A DNA stretch of 52,879 bases from NCBI GenBank assembly GCA_002150815.3, contig NDFF03000277.1:1-52879 (forward strand), given 5' to 3'. Within the stretch, counting starts at the first letter, position 1. Every line of letters starts with the position of its first letter. Origin of the DNA: Grammothele lineata. Taxonomy: Eukaryota > Basidiomycota > Agaricomycetes > Polyporales > Polyporaceae. The notes beneath the pieces are model-generated. The model did no database searches. It was not told the DNA's origin and was given only the letters and a program-made list of their open reading frames with translations. Shown piece by piece: positions 1-11,506 of the stretch. The translations under genes and the position numbers were made by a program.

Positions 1-65
1 CTCCCGCGAGTACTCGCATCGTGCTCGTATTTTCGGACATGTCGCGTCCTGTGACATCCATGGTG

Positions 66-73
66 TATATATA
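66..73 (+). promoter_or_regulatory. candidate TATA box of first AKR gene
   Basis: A TATATATA run lies about 110 nt upstream of the start codon at 185. The position is reasonable for a fungal core promoter, but no other element supports it. Confidence 0.35.
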
Positions 74-184
74 CAGCATACTTCGACGTCAGATATAGTG
101 CGTATCTAGCCTCACTACGGTTTCCCTCCCCGTTCCCAACCCACGCCTCCGTCCACTGCGCACTAGCAAGCATACTTATCTACC

Positions 185-2022
185 ATGGCTCCAAAGATGC
201 AGTATGGTGAGCATGCTAGAGCCCTTACAAACGTGTTCTCGAGACTGACTAACTCTTGTTGGCTCCCAGTACGGCTCGGCAACTCTGGCTTGAAAGTCTC
301 GAAGATCATATTGGGCTGCATGTCCTACGGTTCTCCGGAGTGGCAAGGATGGGTCCTCCCGGAGGAGGAAGCAATCAAGCAGATCAAGTTTGCGTACGTC
401 TACGTTCTTCTCAGTGAGACTCGCGTTACACTCAACATATTTCCTCGTCTGTAGTTACGATAACGGTATCACGACCTTCGACACGGCGAACGTGAGCTGT
501 GAACGCGATGTCACACATAACGCTCGTGCTCAGCCATCTCTAGGTATACTCGAACGGTCTCTCCGAGGTTATCCTTGGAAACGCAATCAAGAAGCTGGAG
601 CTTCCGCGTGATGAGATCGTCATCATGACGAAGGTACGACTTGCCGTCCTCAACACGTCCAGGAATTCAATATGTCGTTTCCGTCCAGCTCTTCGCACCC
701 GTACTGAAAGAGTACGGTATGAACTTAATCGCGATGGGGAAGAGGCCTGAAGATCTTGGTATCATCAACCAGAAGGGTCTCAATCGGAAGGTCCGTCCAG
801 TCCAATGCAATTATTTGAACGTCACTGGCAACTGCTGACACGCAACACAATCACAGCATATCTTCGACTCTGTCAAGGCGAGCCTGGCGCGCCTGCAGGT
901 CGACTACATCGATTTATTGCAGTGTAAGTAACGTGCGGAACTAGTATCGCTGACCGCTGAGATACCCTTCCGCAGGCCACCGCTTCGATGACACGACACC
1001 CATTGAGGAGACGGTAACCGTCCTCCTACACTTCCTCTCCCTGAATTCTGAAACCCCGACTGCAGATGCAAGCGCTTCACGATGTCGTGAAGGCTGGATA
1101 CGTGCGATACATCGGCATGAGCTCATGCTGGGCGTACCAATGTGCGTGATGCTTCCCGTTGACTTCCCCCTACCCAGCTGATAGTCGCTATATGCTTAGT
1201 CCACGCGATGCAGAGTGCGTTCTCTGATCTGATCTCCTCTACAGCCACGAAGTTTACACAACGCTTGCATAGACTACGCTATCACCCATAACCTGACGCC
1301 GTTCATCTCGATGCAGAACCATTACAGCCTGCTCTACCGTGAGGAAGAACGCGAGATGTTCCCCACTCTCAAGGTTCGTCCGTTCTTCTCGGTTCGATTG
1401 GGGTTTCAAGCGATTATCCCTGACTCTAATTACTGTGTCTGTCTCCTTAGATGTTCGGCGTTGGTTCGATCCCGTGGTCACCCCTCGGGCGTGGCATGCT
1501 CACGCACCCACTGAAAGAGGAGACTCTCCGCAGCAAGACCGACCCGTGCGTTTGATTCCTATGTATGCACCTCGTTGACGTTTGCAGCTTACACGACGAC
1601 CTCGTACTACACAGGTATCAGGCCGGGTACAAGATTCCTTTCCTTCCCGAGCTTGTCGGCAGGTACGCGCATCACTGTTCTTAGGGGGGAACCCCGTGTT
1701 TAACAACACGCTGACGCGATCATGCCGTCCGCATCACAGGATCGAGGAGCTCGCTAAGAAGAAGGGCGTGAGCATGGCTCAAATCTCGATGGCGTGGATC
1801 ATAGCGAAGCCTGGAGTGACGGCGCCGATCATCGGGACGACGAGCATGGCGAACCTCGAGGACATCCTCGGTGCGTATTTCCTCCGGATGCCCACTCGTT
1901 GTGGATACGTGTACTGACGGCACTACTTACATCTAGGGTCTCTGGACGTAACGCTCAGCGAGGAGGAGATGAAACACCTTGAGGAGCCGTACCAGCCAGT
2001 CAACATCATCGGACATATGTGA
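185..2022 (+). CDS. aldo/keto reductase, copy 1 (multi-exon)
   Basis: NADPH-dependent oxidoreductase of the aldo/keto reductase superfamily, closest in style to fungal aryl-alcohol dehydrogenase/norsolorinic acid reductase-like enzymes; cytosolic, no signal peptide. The spliced protein starts MAPKMQYVRLGNSGLKVSK. It carries the catalytic tetrad: Asp in TTFDTAN, Tyr in VYSNG, Lys in IVIMTK and His in LLQCHRFD. The C-terminal NADP-binding part is seen in SMAQISMAWIIAKPGV and GTTSMANLEDILG, and the protein ends in NIIGHM. The first intron splits the codon after MQY. A 15-nt microexon (1200-1214) encodes most of FHAMQ. Intron positions match those of the second copy at 4452-6318. The start at 185 is the first ATG and gives the same N-terminus as the paralogue. 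Substrate is unknown; an aromatic aldehyde/alcohol is a family-based guess. Confidence 0.9.
1200..1214 (+). other. 15-nt microexon of AKR copy 1
   Basis: The 15 bases between a TTAG acceptor and a GTGCGT donor are needed to join WAYQ to NYAITHN in frame. The same-size exon is present in AKR copy 2 (5504-5518). Confidence 0.8.
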
Positions 2023-2660
2023 GACTTGTGGGCAATGGGTGCCACTCGGCTACGACCAATGCGTGTAGTACATCGCATGGCTCGTGCTTCTCCCTTTACA
2101 TCGCGCGCACGCCAAATCGACGCTGAGGGCTGCGTGCTACGCCTGTCAACGTCAAGGTGTGGTTCTGACACTCGTGCGCTCTTTCATGAGAGCACGACGA
2201 TGGTGCCCTGCATGCCCCGGTCCGCACTGCCCCGTGTCTCAGGCGAAGACGGCGCAAAGACTTGTTCGCCTCCGAGCCTGTCGGTGCCACAAGTGCTGGT
2301 GGCGGTAAAGTCAACAAAGCACTTCAGTATTGAGGTAGATGTATCCTGTTGCAGATAATGGCGAGGCATTTCTCATTCATTAGGTTTGAAGAGGCTCTGA
2401 GGTGAGCTGAACTTCACAATCATCTTCCACACGCGCATCTGCAGCGCTGCGCGCTGCGGGCAACACCACGTGTTCCCACAAATGGCGCGGCCATCAAAAG
2501 CGCCACTACGTCTCTAGTCTCTAGTCGATGATTGAACACACGTTGTGCCCTGCAGTGCCATAACGAACGTTCCGTATACTTCCGGCCTATCAAAGACCCG
2601 TCCAACAGCTATAAGACGGCGTGTGAGGACCCGTCAATCCTTCCATCAACATCATCCAGC

Positions 2661-3365
2661 ATGCGTATCAGCCTCACCTTCCTCCAAGACAGCGTACGCG
2701 ATACCACCATCGTCGACAGCGCAACGAACGAGGCTGTCTATACGGTCTCGACTTTAGGCCTCGTACGAGGTACCACGACCGTCAGGAGCGCGCAAGGGGA
2801 GACTGTGGGCGAGTTCGAGCGACACTGGGGCTCGGACTATGTGACTGTGCACGGGGTCAGGATGAAGCTCGACGAGTGGATGCCGAGCAAGTCATTTTGG
2901 TCGTAGTGAGTATCATTTGTCACTCCGCGTTGCGAGGCGGCGCTTCGAACACACTCGCTGAACGATGAACAGCTATACGCGGGAGTTGCATGCTCCGAAG
3001 GGAAAGATTTACCACTGGGTCCCTCGCAAGGGAGCGGACTCCCTGAAGGTACCTCCACCTTTATCACCCATGCCGTTAAACGATGACATTCTGATCTGAG
3101 TCCTGCACAGCTCGTCGATCCTGAGACGGATCGAAGACTGGCGGAGGCCCACAATGGGCACCATATCGTCAACACTAGAAAACTGACCCTAGAGGTTGAG
3201 GATGAACTTGAACCCATTTTAGACATTGTGGTTCTCTCATATCTCGTAGCGGAGTCCAAACGTCGGGACACGGGGCGCGCGACGACAGCGGGTGCATCCG
3301 CGGGAATCCATGTGCGCCCACATGGGGAAGGTGAAGGTGAAGAGTACCAGCGTCTCGCCGATTGA
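2661..3365 (+). CDS. DUF6593 domain protein
   Basis: Three exons (2661-2905, 2973-3048, 3111-3365) give a 191-residue protein, and the exon sum is divisible by three. The sequence has the pattern of the basidiomycete DUF6593 family: an N-terminal strand region, then SATNEAVYTVST, a middle block with WGSDYVTVHG and LDEWMPSKSFWS, the YHWVP motif, and a C-terminal block ending with IVVLSYLVAESKRRD. No signal peptide or membrane segment is seen. The family's molecular role is not established; a compact beta-structured fold is usually assumed. It sits between two aldo/keto reductase paralogues on the same strand, so the AKR duplication either spanned it or it inserted between them. The start is the ATG at 2661 because the family begins close to this point; frame is open upstream but shows no family similarity. 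Confidence 0.8.
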
Positions 3366-4451
3366 AGCAATCATGGTATACATCCGGACTGTTGTTATGG
3401 CGTCTCGACTTTATACGAGCAGAGGTTCAAGTGGTGGGCGGGGGCTACCTGGCACTATGTGTAACCTATTTGAATAGCCCATATCCTAGACATCAGACAG
3501 GCGGATTTATAGGATGCATAAATTCCGGCCCCCAACAGCCATAAAGTAACAGTTAACGAGATTGAGGACCGTCTTGAGGCCCAGAGGAATCCTATGACGT
3601 CATTGCATAAGATGAGCATCGTCCCCATCAAATATACCATATCAGGCCTACGGGCGCTAGTTTCTCGGTGCCGTTGCCAGCACGATCCGTGACTTAGCGG
3701 CTTTGAGTCTCTTTCATCTCTCTTCCTACGTTTGCATGGTCCTCAATCGAATGTATCTGCTCCCTGTGCTTTCGTCAAGCTAGGCATAAAACTGTATCTC
3801 TGCGTTATTGGGTGCAACAAATGAGCGCAGCGGCATTTCGCCGCCGTCACCAGAGCTCCCCGGAGCTTCCTCGAAAACACGCCACCCAGTTCGAAGCCAT
3901 CTTGTATCCGAAGTCTAGTCGACATCATATGATCGCGGTAACTCCAAGTTTCAAGTAGTGTGCCAGCGATCATCGCAGATGAGTATTTCTCGATCTTAGG
4001 AGTCAACTTGAACGAACCTGACGCAACTCCCGACCGGACAATACCCACTGGGTACGCGCGTCTATGTTTTCGTTCAGACATTTACCCGAAGTAGAATCCC
4101 GAACGGGTTTATGTTCGTTCCCCACGCCTCCTTCCGGTCGCCGAGTGCTCGACATTCCCGACTCGGACTACTGCGAATGGTAAAGGGTCACCTCCTGCAT
4201 CAGACGGCTCCCTGCGGGAGTGTTCAGGAGGTCACCGTGAGCTAGGCTGCAGGCAGGTGGCGATAGGGGGGGATTTCACACGCCTCCTCTCAACACGGGT
4301 GCCCTCGTCCGGTCCGGTCCTTGACAAAGCATGCGCACCAGGAGAGTATAAGACAAGCCCATGATCTTCGCGTTCAAAGCATACCCCTGTCGTGTCTCGC
4401 TCACCCTGAGCACCTTCGTATATTCATCAGAATCTCCGACGACCTACCACC
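3366..4451. other. intergenic, no convincing gene
   Basis: About 1.1 kb between the DUF6593 gene and AKR copy 2. A 112-codon minus-strand frame (3743-4081) is open but shows no recognisable domain or intron-supported extension. A TATAAG at 4347-4352, about 100 nt before the AKR start, may be its TATA element. Confidence 0.5.
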
Positions 4452-6318
4452 ATGACGAAAATGCGGTATGGTATGTGCCCATTCAATCGTCTCCCTCATT
4501 GATACGCATCTCTCGTGTCGTCTGACAATCATGCTTATTGTAGTTCGCCTCGGCAACTCTGGTCTGAAGGTCTCCAAGATCATACTCGGGTGCATGTCGT
4601 ATGGCTCACCCGAGTGGGAAAACTGGGTTCTTCCTGAGGAGGAAGCGATCAAGCACATCAAGTTTGCGTGAGTAGCGCGATTCACCACCTTTCATGGGTG
4701 TAGCTCAACCTGGCCTGCGTCAGATATGATAAGGGAATCACGACGTTCGACACTGCCGACGTACGTACGCCACTGGCATACTCAATTCTGCATTGCAGTG
4801 GACGAGTCACTGACGTATACTTGGCAGATGTACTCCAACGGCCTCTCGGAGGTCATTCTCGGTAAGGCCATCAAGGAGTTGAACCTTCCGCGCGATGAGC
4901 TTGTCATCATGTCTAAGGCAAGTCCTTTTCTCTACCCCCCAGACGTGTGTATAACCGTGCTTTCACCTTCGTAGCTTTACTGCCCTATCTTCGTCGACTC
5001 CCCCGGGGCTAGTCTCGCTCCTGGAAATGAGGACCGGTCTGAGGCTATGGGGATCATCAACCAGAGGGGCCTCAGCCGTAAGGTGCGTGCTGGTTGGCTG
5101 AAGCGACTTCCTTTGCGCCGTGCTCATGCTGACTGCTGGTGTGGGGGCGCAGCACATCTTCGACGGAGTTCAGGGAATTCTGAAGCGCCTTCAGCTCGAC
5201 TACATCGACGTCCTCCACTGTGCGTATTTCGGAAGACCCACTTGTGGCGCTCTTACATGACGTTACCGGAATTATAGGCCATCGTTTCGATCCCGATACA
5301 CCTATCGAGGAGACGGTCAGTAGTTCCCAGGAAAGCACAATACGCAGCGGCACTCACAGATTCCCTTAGATGCACGCACTTCACGACGTTGTTAAAGCGG
5401 GCTATGTGCGCTACGTAGGCATGAGCTCCTGCTGGGCATACCAATGTGCGTTCGAAAGCACGGGTCACTGTTTGTTCAATTTCTGACGCCAACTGCTCCA
5501 CAGTCCATGCTATGCAGAGTACGTTTTGACGCGCACGCTTGCCTCTGACTCTACTGACGTCACTAACCATACATTCAGACTACGCGATCACGCACAACCT
5601 CACTCCTTTCATCTCGATGCAGAACAACTACAGCCTCATGTATCGCGAGGAGGAGCGCGAAATGTTCCCGACGCTAAAGGTATACTCACCTCTCCCTTCC
5701 CTACATCTCGTCGACTTAGTGTCTGATTCTTGCGTTCCACGTCATAGATGTTTTGCGTCGGAGCGACTCCGTACTCGCCTCTCGGCCGCGGGAAGCTCTC
5801 GCACCCTATCAACAAGGACACCACTCGTTCAAAGACGGACAAGTAAGTGCCCCTTGCTGCCCTCGGCGCCTCTATTCAGCGGGACTGGTCTGACCCCGTG
5901 CTCTTGAACTGTTACAGGTGGGCGGTCATCTTCGACGAGACTGATTCCTTCCTCCCGGAGCTGGTCGGCAGGTGCGTCCTCTATCCATTTCGTCCCACGT
6001 CTATATACGTCTGACGCACTTGTATAATCAGAGTCGAAGAACTCGCGACGAAAAAGGGAGTGAGCATGGCGCAGATCTCGATGGCGTGGGTGATGGCGAA
6101 GCCGGGAGTAAGCGCACCGATTGTCGGGACAACGAACCTCGCGAACCTCGAGGATATCATCGGTGCGTATGCGCGTTGTCGGGCATGGATCGAGTACTAC
6201 GGACGCTAAAGAAACTGGGAACGTTGTCGCAGGTGCACTTGATATCAAGCTGACCGAAGAGGAGATAAAGTACCTCGAGGAGCCATACCGTCCGGTCTCA
6301 ATCGTGGGCCACGCGTAA
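4452..6318 (+). CDS. aldo/keto reductase, copy 2 (multi-exon)
   Basis: Tandem paralogue of the gene at 185-2022, same strand and same exon layout including the microexon at 5504-5518. The protein starts MTKMRYVRLGNSGLKVSK and ends in VSIVGHA. Catalytic residues are visible: Asp in TTFDTAD, Tyr in MYSNG, Lys in LVIMSK and His in VLHCHRFD. The cofactor-binding end is seen in SMAQISMAWVMAKPGVS and GTTNLANLEDIIG. The loop after the central Lys (YCPIFVDSPGASLAPGNED) differs strongly from copy 1 and could alter substrate choice. A second variable place is KTDKWAVIFDETDSFLPEL, against a shorter piece in copy 1. Function as an NADPH-dependent carbonyl/aryl-alcohol oxidoreductase is family knowledge; the actual substrate is unknown. 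Confidence 0.9.
5504..5518 (+). other. 15-nt microexon of AKR copy 2
   Basis: Lies between a CACAG acceptor and a GTACGT donor. It encodes the FHAMQ stretch exactly as in copy 1, so the microexon predates the duplication. Confidence 0.8.
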
Positions 6319-7434
6319 GAAACGCGGCCGCCCGGGTACCTATAAACCTTGTACTAGGAATGTATATGTATACGGACCATGTCTCGCACGCATTTCAGCG
6401 CTGGAGGACTACTAGTGTACGAGGATGAGAGCCTCGTGCTACTCTGGCGCCTGGTACTAAAGCTATCTTTTTTTTTGATCGAATAGGTGTGTTGTATCCC
6501 GTCTTCCATGTACAGGGACCCGCGGCAGAGCCAAGGGCGGGCGGAGCGCTAGGCCCGTACACTACCAGAGCGCACTTATGGTACTAAAGCTATCGGGCAC
6601 TCGCTGGGTTTGCGTTGGGTCCCGCATATCGACCAAATAGGCTTAGCTCCGAGAGACTCGGAGTGACTCTCAAATAGACGCCTACGCCCCGGGTATGGGC
6701 CACGTGGCTGACGATACAGCTCCGGCTGCACTCGGAGCGACTTAGTTCGCTCCCGTGCTACTGACCACCATGATCTCGCCGCTTGTTGTTCTTGGCCAGC
6801 GAAGACTACCGGGTGGTGTTAGTCAACGTGCGTTTTTCGTCAACGTTTGTAAACTGCGTAGAAGCTTGCGGTCCGGACTCCCTCAAGGCTATTCCCGCTC
6901 GCCGTAAGCCAGTCTTTCGACTGCCTTTCAAACGTGTTAAAGGCTAGAACGCTAACTATTGCTCATGACTGTAGAGCTTTAAATTATTCGTGTTGTAGAG
7001 ATTCAGAGAATGATCTAGACCATTTGATCCTCTGTACGGAGACGTTCCCACCGCCGAACGCCTTCCAAGACCTCGAACAGATTCAGCCGCAGCTCTCAGG
7101 AGGCGCGGTAAATCGATTGATGCGCTGCACGATACATGATCATACCGGCTCTGACGTCTAGAGAAGTCACAGAGTATGAGCGACGGGTTTCCGTTGCGCG
7201 GAAACTGGCTTTTGCGTGCTCTAGCCTTTCGCTCAAGCACTACGTCTCTTCGGAACTGCGGAACTGCTTCTGATCGACCTTGGTTTCACGATAGCTGACA
7301 GATTTTTTACCGAGCATAGATGTACATGACTAACGAGCTACAGAGGGTCCGATCGGAGATACATAGCGCCGTGTACATCGTCGTTCAAAAGATCCTCGGA
7401 GGCGTTCGAACCGCCGTCGTTCAGATCTTCAAGC
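6319..7434. other. intergenic, with a 16-bp direct repeat
   Basis: No coding sequence recognised. The 16-mer tggtactaaagctatc occurs at 6452-6467 and again at 6579-6594. A T9 run follows the first copy. The remainder holds only short frames without family signature. Confidence 0.5.
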
Positions 7435-8333
7435 ATGTCACACGGAAAGCAATTCACGCTCTACAGCCATCTCAACGGTCCTAATGGATGGTGCGCTCCT
7501 CCCGTCATCAACGACGAGCACAGCTCACCACGTGTACTACGCGTCCAGGAAGGTCGCTCTTGTCCTCGAAGAGCTGGGCTTGGCCTACCACACGATCTTC
7601 CTCGATTTCTCTGCAGGAGAACACAAAGCACCCGCCTTCACGCGCTTCAATCCTAACGGGCGTATCCCTGCGCTCGTCGATCACCATAATGATGACTTCG
7701 TCATTTGGGAGTCCGATGCGATCATCCTCTACCTTGTTGATAGGTACGACCCTGGGCGACGCGTGAGCGTTGCCGACGAGAAAGAGCGAGCGACGCTCGT
7801 GCAGTGGCTCTTCTTCCAGGCGTCTGGGCAAGCGTACGTCATTTGAACTTCCATGTTTCGCCCTTACATTTTCCCACTGCGTGCCGCTGACTCTACCTGT
7901 TCTTGCTGCGTCGATCACAGTCCATACTTCGGTCAAGCGCACCACTTCATACACTCGCACTCCGTGAAGGTCCCTACCGCCGTCGAGCGATACCAGTCGG
8001 AAATCGTGCGCGTGCTCCGCGTACTCGATGGCGTGCTGGCGACGAAGCCTCAAGGGGCGCGTTGGCTTGTCGCCGGGCGGTGCACGGTTGCGGACCTCGC
8101 GTTCCTTCAGTGGACCCATGCGATGTACCAGTTTAACGACATGCCTGAGGGTTTTGACATGGCTCAGGAATGCCCAGCGACCTTCGCGTGAGTACTCTAC
8201 TGAGATAGGCTCGTGGGAGCAGAGGATGCTGACATCGCGACGTTCAATCAGATGGCACGAGGCGATGAAAGCGCGTGATTCGTGGAAGGCGATCGTTGCG
8301 GAGCGCGAGGCTTTGATCAAGCAGTCGGTATAA
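7435..8333 (+). CDS. glutathione S-transferase, Ure2p-like
   Basis: Four exons (7435-7490, 7549-7833, 7921-8187, 8252-8333) give 229 residues, a normal GST length. The N-terminal thioredoxin-fold domain shows FTLYSHLNGPNGWK at residues 6-19, then NPNGRIPALVDH with the conserved cis-Pro, and WESDAIILYLVDRY with the Glu-Ser pair that binds the gamma-glutamyl part of glutathione. The C-terminal helical domain shows LVQWLFFQASGQ, then WLVAGRCTVADLAFLQW, the N-capping/hydrophobic staple region. The NPNG and the YFGQA piece point to the fungal Ure2p-like class, which is expanded in wood-decay basidiomycetes for handling wood extractives. Ends in ALIKQSV. Short spacing (about 100 nt) to the convergent F-box gene. 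Confidence 0.9.
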
Positions 8334-8435
8334 GCGTACGTTAACTGGAGGTAGAGCGATTATCATTGACCGTATCACGTTGGACGATTATAACATAGAT
8401 GCACCCAGGCGTACGCATAAAGTCATTGTCTGTTA

Positions 8436-10105
8436 CTACTCTTCCGAAGGGGGCAAGAAACGCGTGTCAAACTCCTCGTCCGTACTGCTCGTGCACTCAA
8501 AACCCCCGCCTGTCCCCCAGAACTCCTCATCAGAGTCGGTGGCGCATTTCTCCGATCGGGCTTCGTACTCGTCACATTCATCCTCATTTTCTTCGTCCCT
8601 GAGGCTGTCCTCGTCGGAAAACAAGCAGTCTAGATCTTCGTTCATGAACTCCCATCCCTCCTGCGTTTTCTTGACCTCGATACGAGGAAATATGAGGATG
8701 CGCACGAGTGTCGGTGCCGCGTCTGCGAGAGAAGGCAATGCGGTACGAATGAGTGCCACGTTCTCGTCCCGATCGTCGGATCGACTAATCATTTGAGACG
8801 AGATGCTATGGAGAGAAAGCATCGCCAAGTGAGGCATATGCACGAGGAGATCCTTCGCGAGTGCGGTGAGCCACTCCTTCAAAGAACATGAGCTACTCGT
8901 ATCCCCAGAAGACGACGCGAAGCACTCACGTCATTAAATACTCCGTTCATCACGATACTGAGCTCCTCGACGGACCCTAAGTAATATGCAGCGAAATGGA
9001 ATTCATCGAAAGGAATCGCCCACGTTGCGAAGCTGAAGCGTGTGACAGAAACGGCGGAGTACTGGAGGCATGGAAGAACGGCGCACACGTCGTGCCAGCC
9101 CGGAAGGTCAAGATACCGTGCCCGGCAGGGCTGTATCTGCGCCGCCTCGATGACGTCATCCGCACCGTCGAGGCTGACAGAGGAGATTGCACGAAGGGTA
9201 GGCGTTCCAGCTGAGAGGAAGAGAGGGAGAGTGTTTGCGGAGCAGGCGAGCTTTTGCAAATTGAGGAATATGCTAGGTGGGACGAGGTAGTCCCGAGGAA
9301 TAGGTCCTATGATCTTCAGCGAACGCACAGAAGACGTTCTTCTAATGAAGCGCTGCAGAAGGACTTCGCCATTGATACCCAAATGCTCAATTTCAGAGAA
9401 GTATCCCTCTTGAGGAAATATGGCGCCCCAATCGAGTTGGTGGTGAAGAGAGTCAGCGAATGTAACCTCCAAGCTCTTGAGGCTGCTTAAGCTGAATGAT
9501 ATCAGATTGTGCAGAAATAAATTCTGCGTGGCTCCGGAGTAGGAAGGCAGGGCGAGCTTGAGTGTATGTAGGGACAGAGGAATATTCGGGCAGCGAGTTT
9601 CACTAGCATATGAGATATCGTCCTCGTCTTCTAAAAGCGTCTCATCGAGAATACGAAGGTCGATTATTCGCAAAGACTGGAAGGAGCCGGAGGTAAGGGA
9701 GTTGAGGAGGTGACAGGAGCAGGGAAAGCCTGTCCAGCAGGTGAAGCGACGAAGGTTCGTCATGCGAGCAACGCTCGACATGAGAAGCTCAGAGATTAAC
9801 TCCTTACACGCGTACCACGGTTTACGAGTGACAGGGCTGAAAATAATAAGCTCTTGTACATAGCGGTTGCGATCGCGGGAGAAAACGCGATCTTCTGGGG
9901 AGCTTGAGAGAGTGCTGAGGCATCTCAAAATGATATCCCAGGATCCGAGTTGTAGAGTGGCGTAGAGAAACGGCGTCAGAAGTTGGTTCAAGCGCTTGTT
10001 TACGAGAAGGAAGGAGAGAAGATCGAGAGATCCACAGTGGGTCGCTATGATGTATGTGACCTCGAGAGGGTGGGGCGGGAAAGGGGACACTAGATCAGTT
10101 CGCAT
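8436..10105 (-). CDS. F-box-like protein with acidic C-terminus
   Basis: Two exons (10105-8930 and 8876-8436) with a 53-nt intron join in frame (FND to EWLTA). The N-terminus, PPHPLEVTYIIATHC followed by LLSFLLVNKRLNQLLTPFLY, fits a degenerate F-box. The middle, with segments such as SLRIIDLRILDE and IEHLGINGEVLLQRF, resembles the leucine-rich regions of Agaricomycete F-box proteins. The tail is very acidic (DEENEDECDEYEARSEK). Role, from the family: substrate receptor for SCF ubiquitin ligases; partner unknown. I chose the ATG at 10105: the open frame extends upstream to 10234 but without ATG, and the F-box begins right after 10105. Confidence 0.75.
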
Positions 10106-10451
10106 CTCTGAACGGTTGTGGTCGCGCCACAGGAGTTGAGCATAAACAGCAAAGGGAAGGTAGCCGTACAGGAGGGCTTTTATACGTAAATCTGACACGT
10201 TCCGTTTTTCGTGAAGGTATTGTTTCACACGCAAAACAACAAAGGAAGGCCGAGTGGCACAGGCTTACGACCTCTTTGGAACTCCGCGCTTTGTATCATG
10301 ATGCGGTCCAAGAAACAAGGGCAGTTTATTCCTTCTCTGCCATAAGAGTCCATAAGAACGAACGATTCGAAACCACGTGTTCAGTGGTGGAGAGCTACGT
10401 GCGGGACTTCCTCATCCTCGTAACATGCTGATCAGAGTACTACACAGAGCC
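10106..10451. other. short intergenic stretch
   Basis: About 350 nt between the start of the F-box gene and the end of the Ser/Thr-rich gene, both on the minus strand. It must contain the F-box gene promoter and the neighbour's 3' untranslated region; no specific site is recognised. Confidence 0.4.
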
Positions 10452-11506
10452 TCAGTAAGTAGAGGTAGCGACAATCGTACCAGTGGCATAGGTGCTAGAC
10501 TCAACGGCGGTGCCCGTTGCGAACGTGACCGTACTAGTGTTAACTGCTGTGCCCGTCGCAAACGTGATAGTACTGGTGTTTACCGCGGTGCCTGTCGCAA
10601 ACGTGACGGTGCTAGTGTTCACCGCGGTACCAGTTGCGTACGAGCTCGACCCGACGGTGACGAAAGTGCTCGTGTAGACGCTACTTCCCGTTGCGTTAGA
10701 CACCGCAGTCCCTGTGGCAAAGCTGCTGGAGACATTAGCGGTCCCAGTAGCAAAGGCGCTAGACGCAGTCGCGGTGCCTACGGGAGAGCGCAGAGTCAAC
10801 ATTAGAACCTGATGCAGTCGCGCTAGATAGTATCATACCTGTAGGGAAGCCGCCTGTGACCCAGGGCTCGTAGACGCAGTAGCACGACACCGGGAAGCCC
10901 GTCACGCCGGGGCCCCACCATCCAGCGGAAACTGCCGTGGCGTTGGCGGATCCTACCGCAGAGGACGCGTACACTGCCGTCGCGCTGGCGGACAAAATGC
11001 TGGTGATGGTCGTAGGCTCAAGCGTCCCAGAGCCCGTACTCCCGTCGTCGGTGGTGTAAGGTGTTGTACCGGCAGAGAATGTCGCTGTCACGACAACGGT
11101 GGAAAGGGCGCCGGAAGCGTCGGTGATAGTCACGGGAGTACCCGTCACAATCGTAGCGGACTGCGGGAGGGTTGTAGGAAGGGTCGTGGGCTCAAGCGTA
11201 CCCGAGCCTGTGCTGCCATCGTCGGTGGTACAGATGACAGACCCAGAAGGAAAAGTGGCACCGGTATCGGTGGCGCAGGATGTAAAGATGAAGGTGTCGG
11301 AGATGGTTGTAGCGGGGCCTGTGACCGGGTAAGACGGGGGAAGAGTGGTATCAGGGTGAGTGAAGAATGTCGCGTTGGACACCGCGGCGGCGTTGCCTGT
11401 ACAAAGTGGGGGTGAGGACAGAGTAACAGCACGTAAGGGGCATCGAGATTGACTTACTGTGAACAATGTGGAGAGCCACAACGGCGAGCGCGACGATGGA
11501 GATCAT
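10452..11506 (-). CDS. secreted Ser/Thr-rich repeat protein
   Basis: Three exons (11506-11458, 11396-10839, 10777-10452), each pair separated by a 61-nt intron, sum to 310 codons. The N-terminus MISIVALAVVALHIVHS is a clear signal peptide or signal anchor. The rest is rich in Ser, Thr, Ala and Gly, suited to heavy O-glycosylation at the cell surface or wall. Two kinds of repeat are visible: TTDDGSTGSGTLEPTT occurs twice (near residues 65 and 112), and a 13-residue unit FATGTAVNTSTVT is repeated about three times near the end, with looser variants. A central Cys/aromatic patch, GWWGPGVTGFPVSCYCVYEPW, stands apart from the repeats. No GPI signal is evident, as the protein ends GTIVATSTY. An upstream GTG-initiated extension is open but has no ATG. 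Function unknown; mucin-like wall protein is an inference. Confidence 0.75.
10490..10660. repeat. 39-bp coding minisatellite
   Basis: About three near-perfect copies of a 39-bp unit, containing cgcaaacgtga and related words, encode the FATGTAVNTSTVT repeats of the Ser/Thr-rich protein. Differences between units are mainly single substitutions at third positions. Confidence 0.7.

Noticed and set aside
3743..4081. 112-codon open frame on the minus strand
   Set aside because: No domain, no exon partner and no conservation evidence; long frames of this size occur by chance at this base composition.
10490..10660. CRISPR-like array
   Set aside because: The 39-bp repeats are in-frame coding repeats of a Ser/Thr-rich protein in a eukaryotic genome, without spacers.
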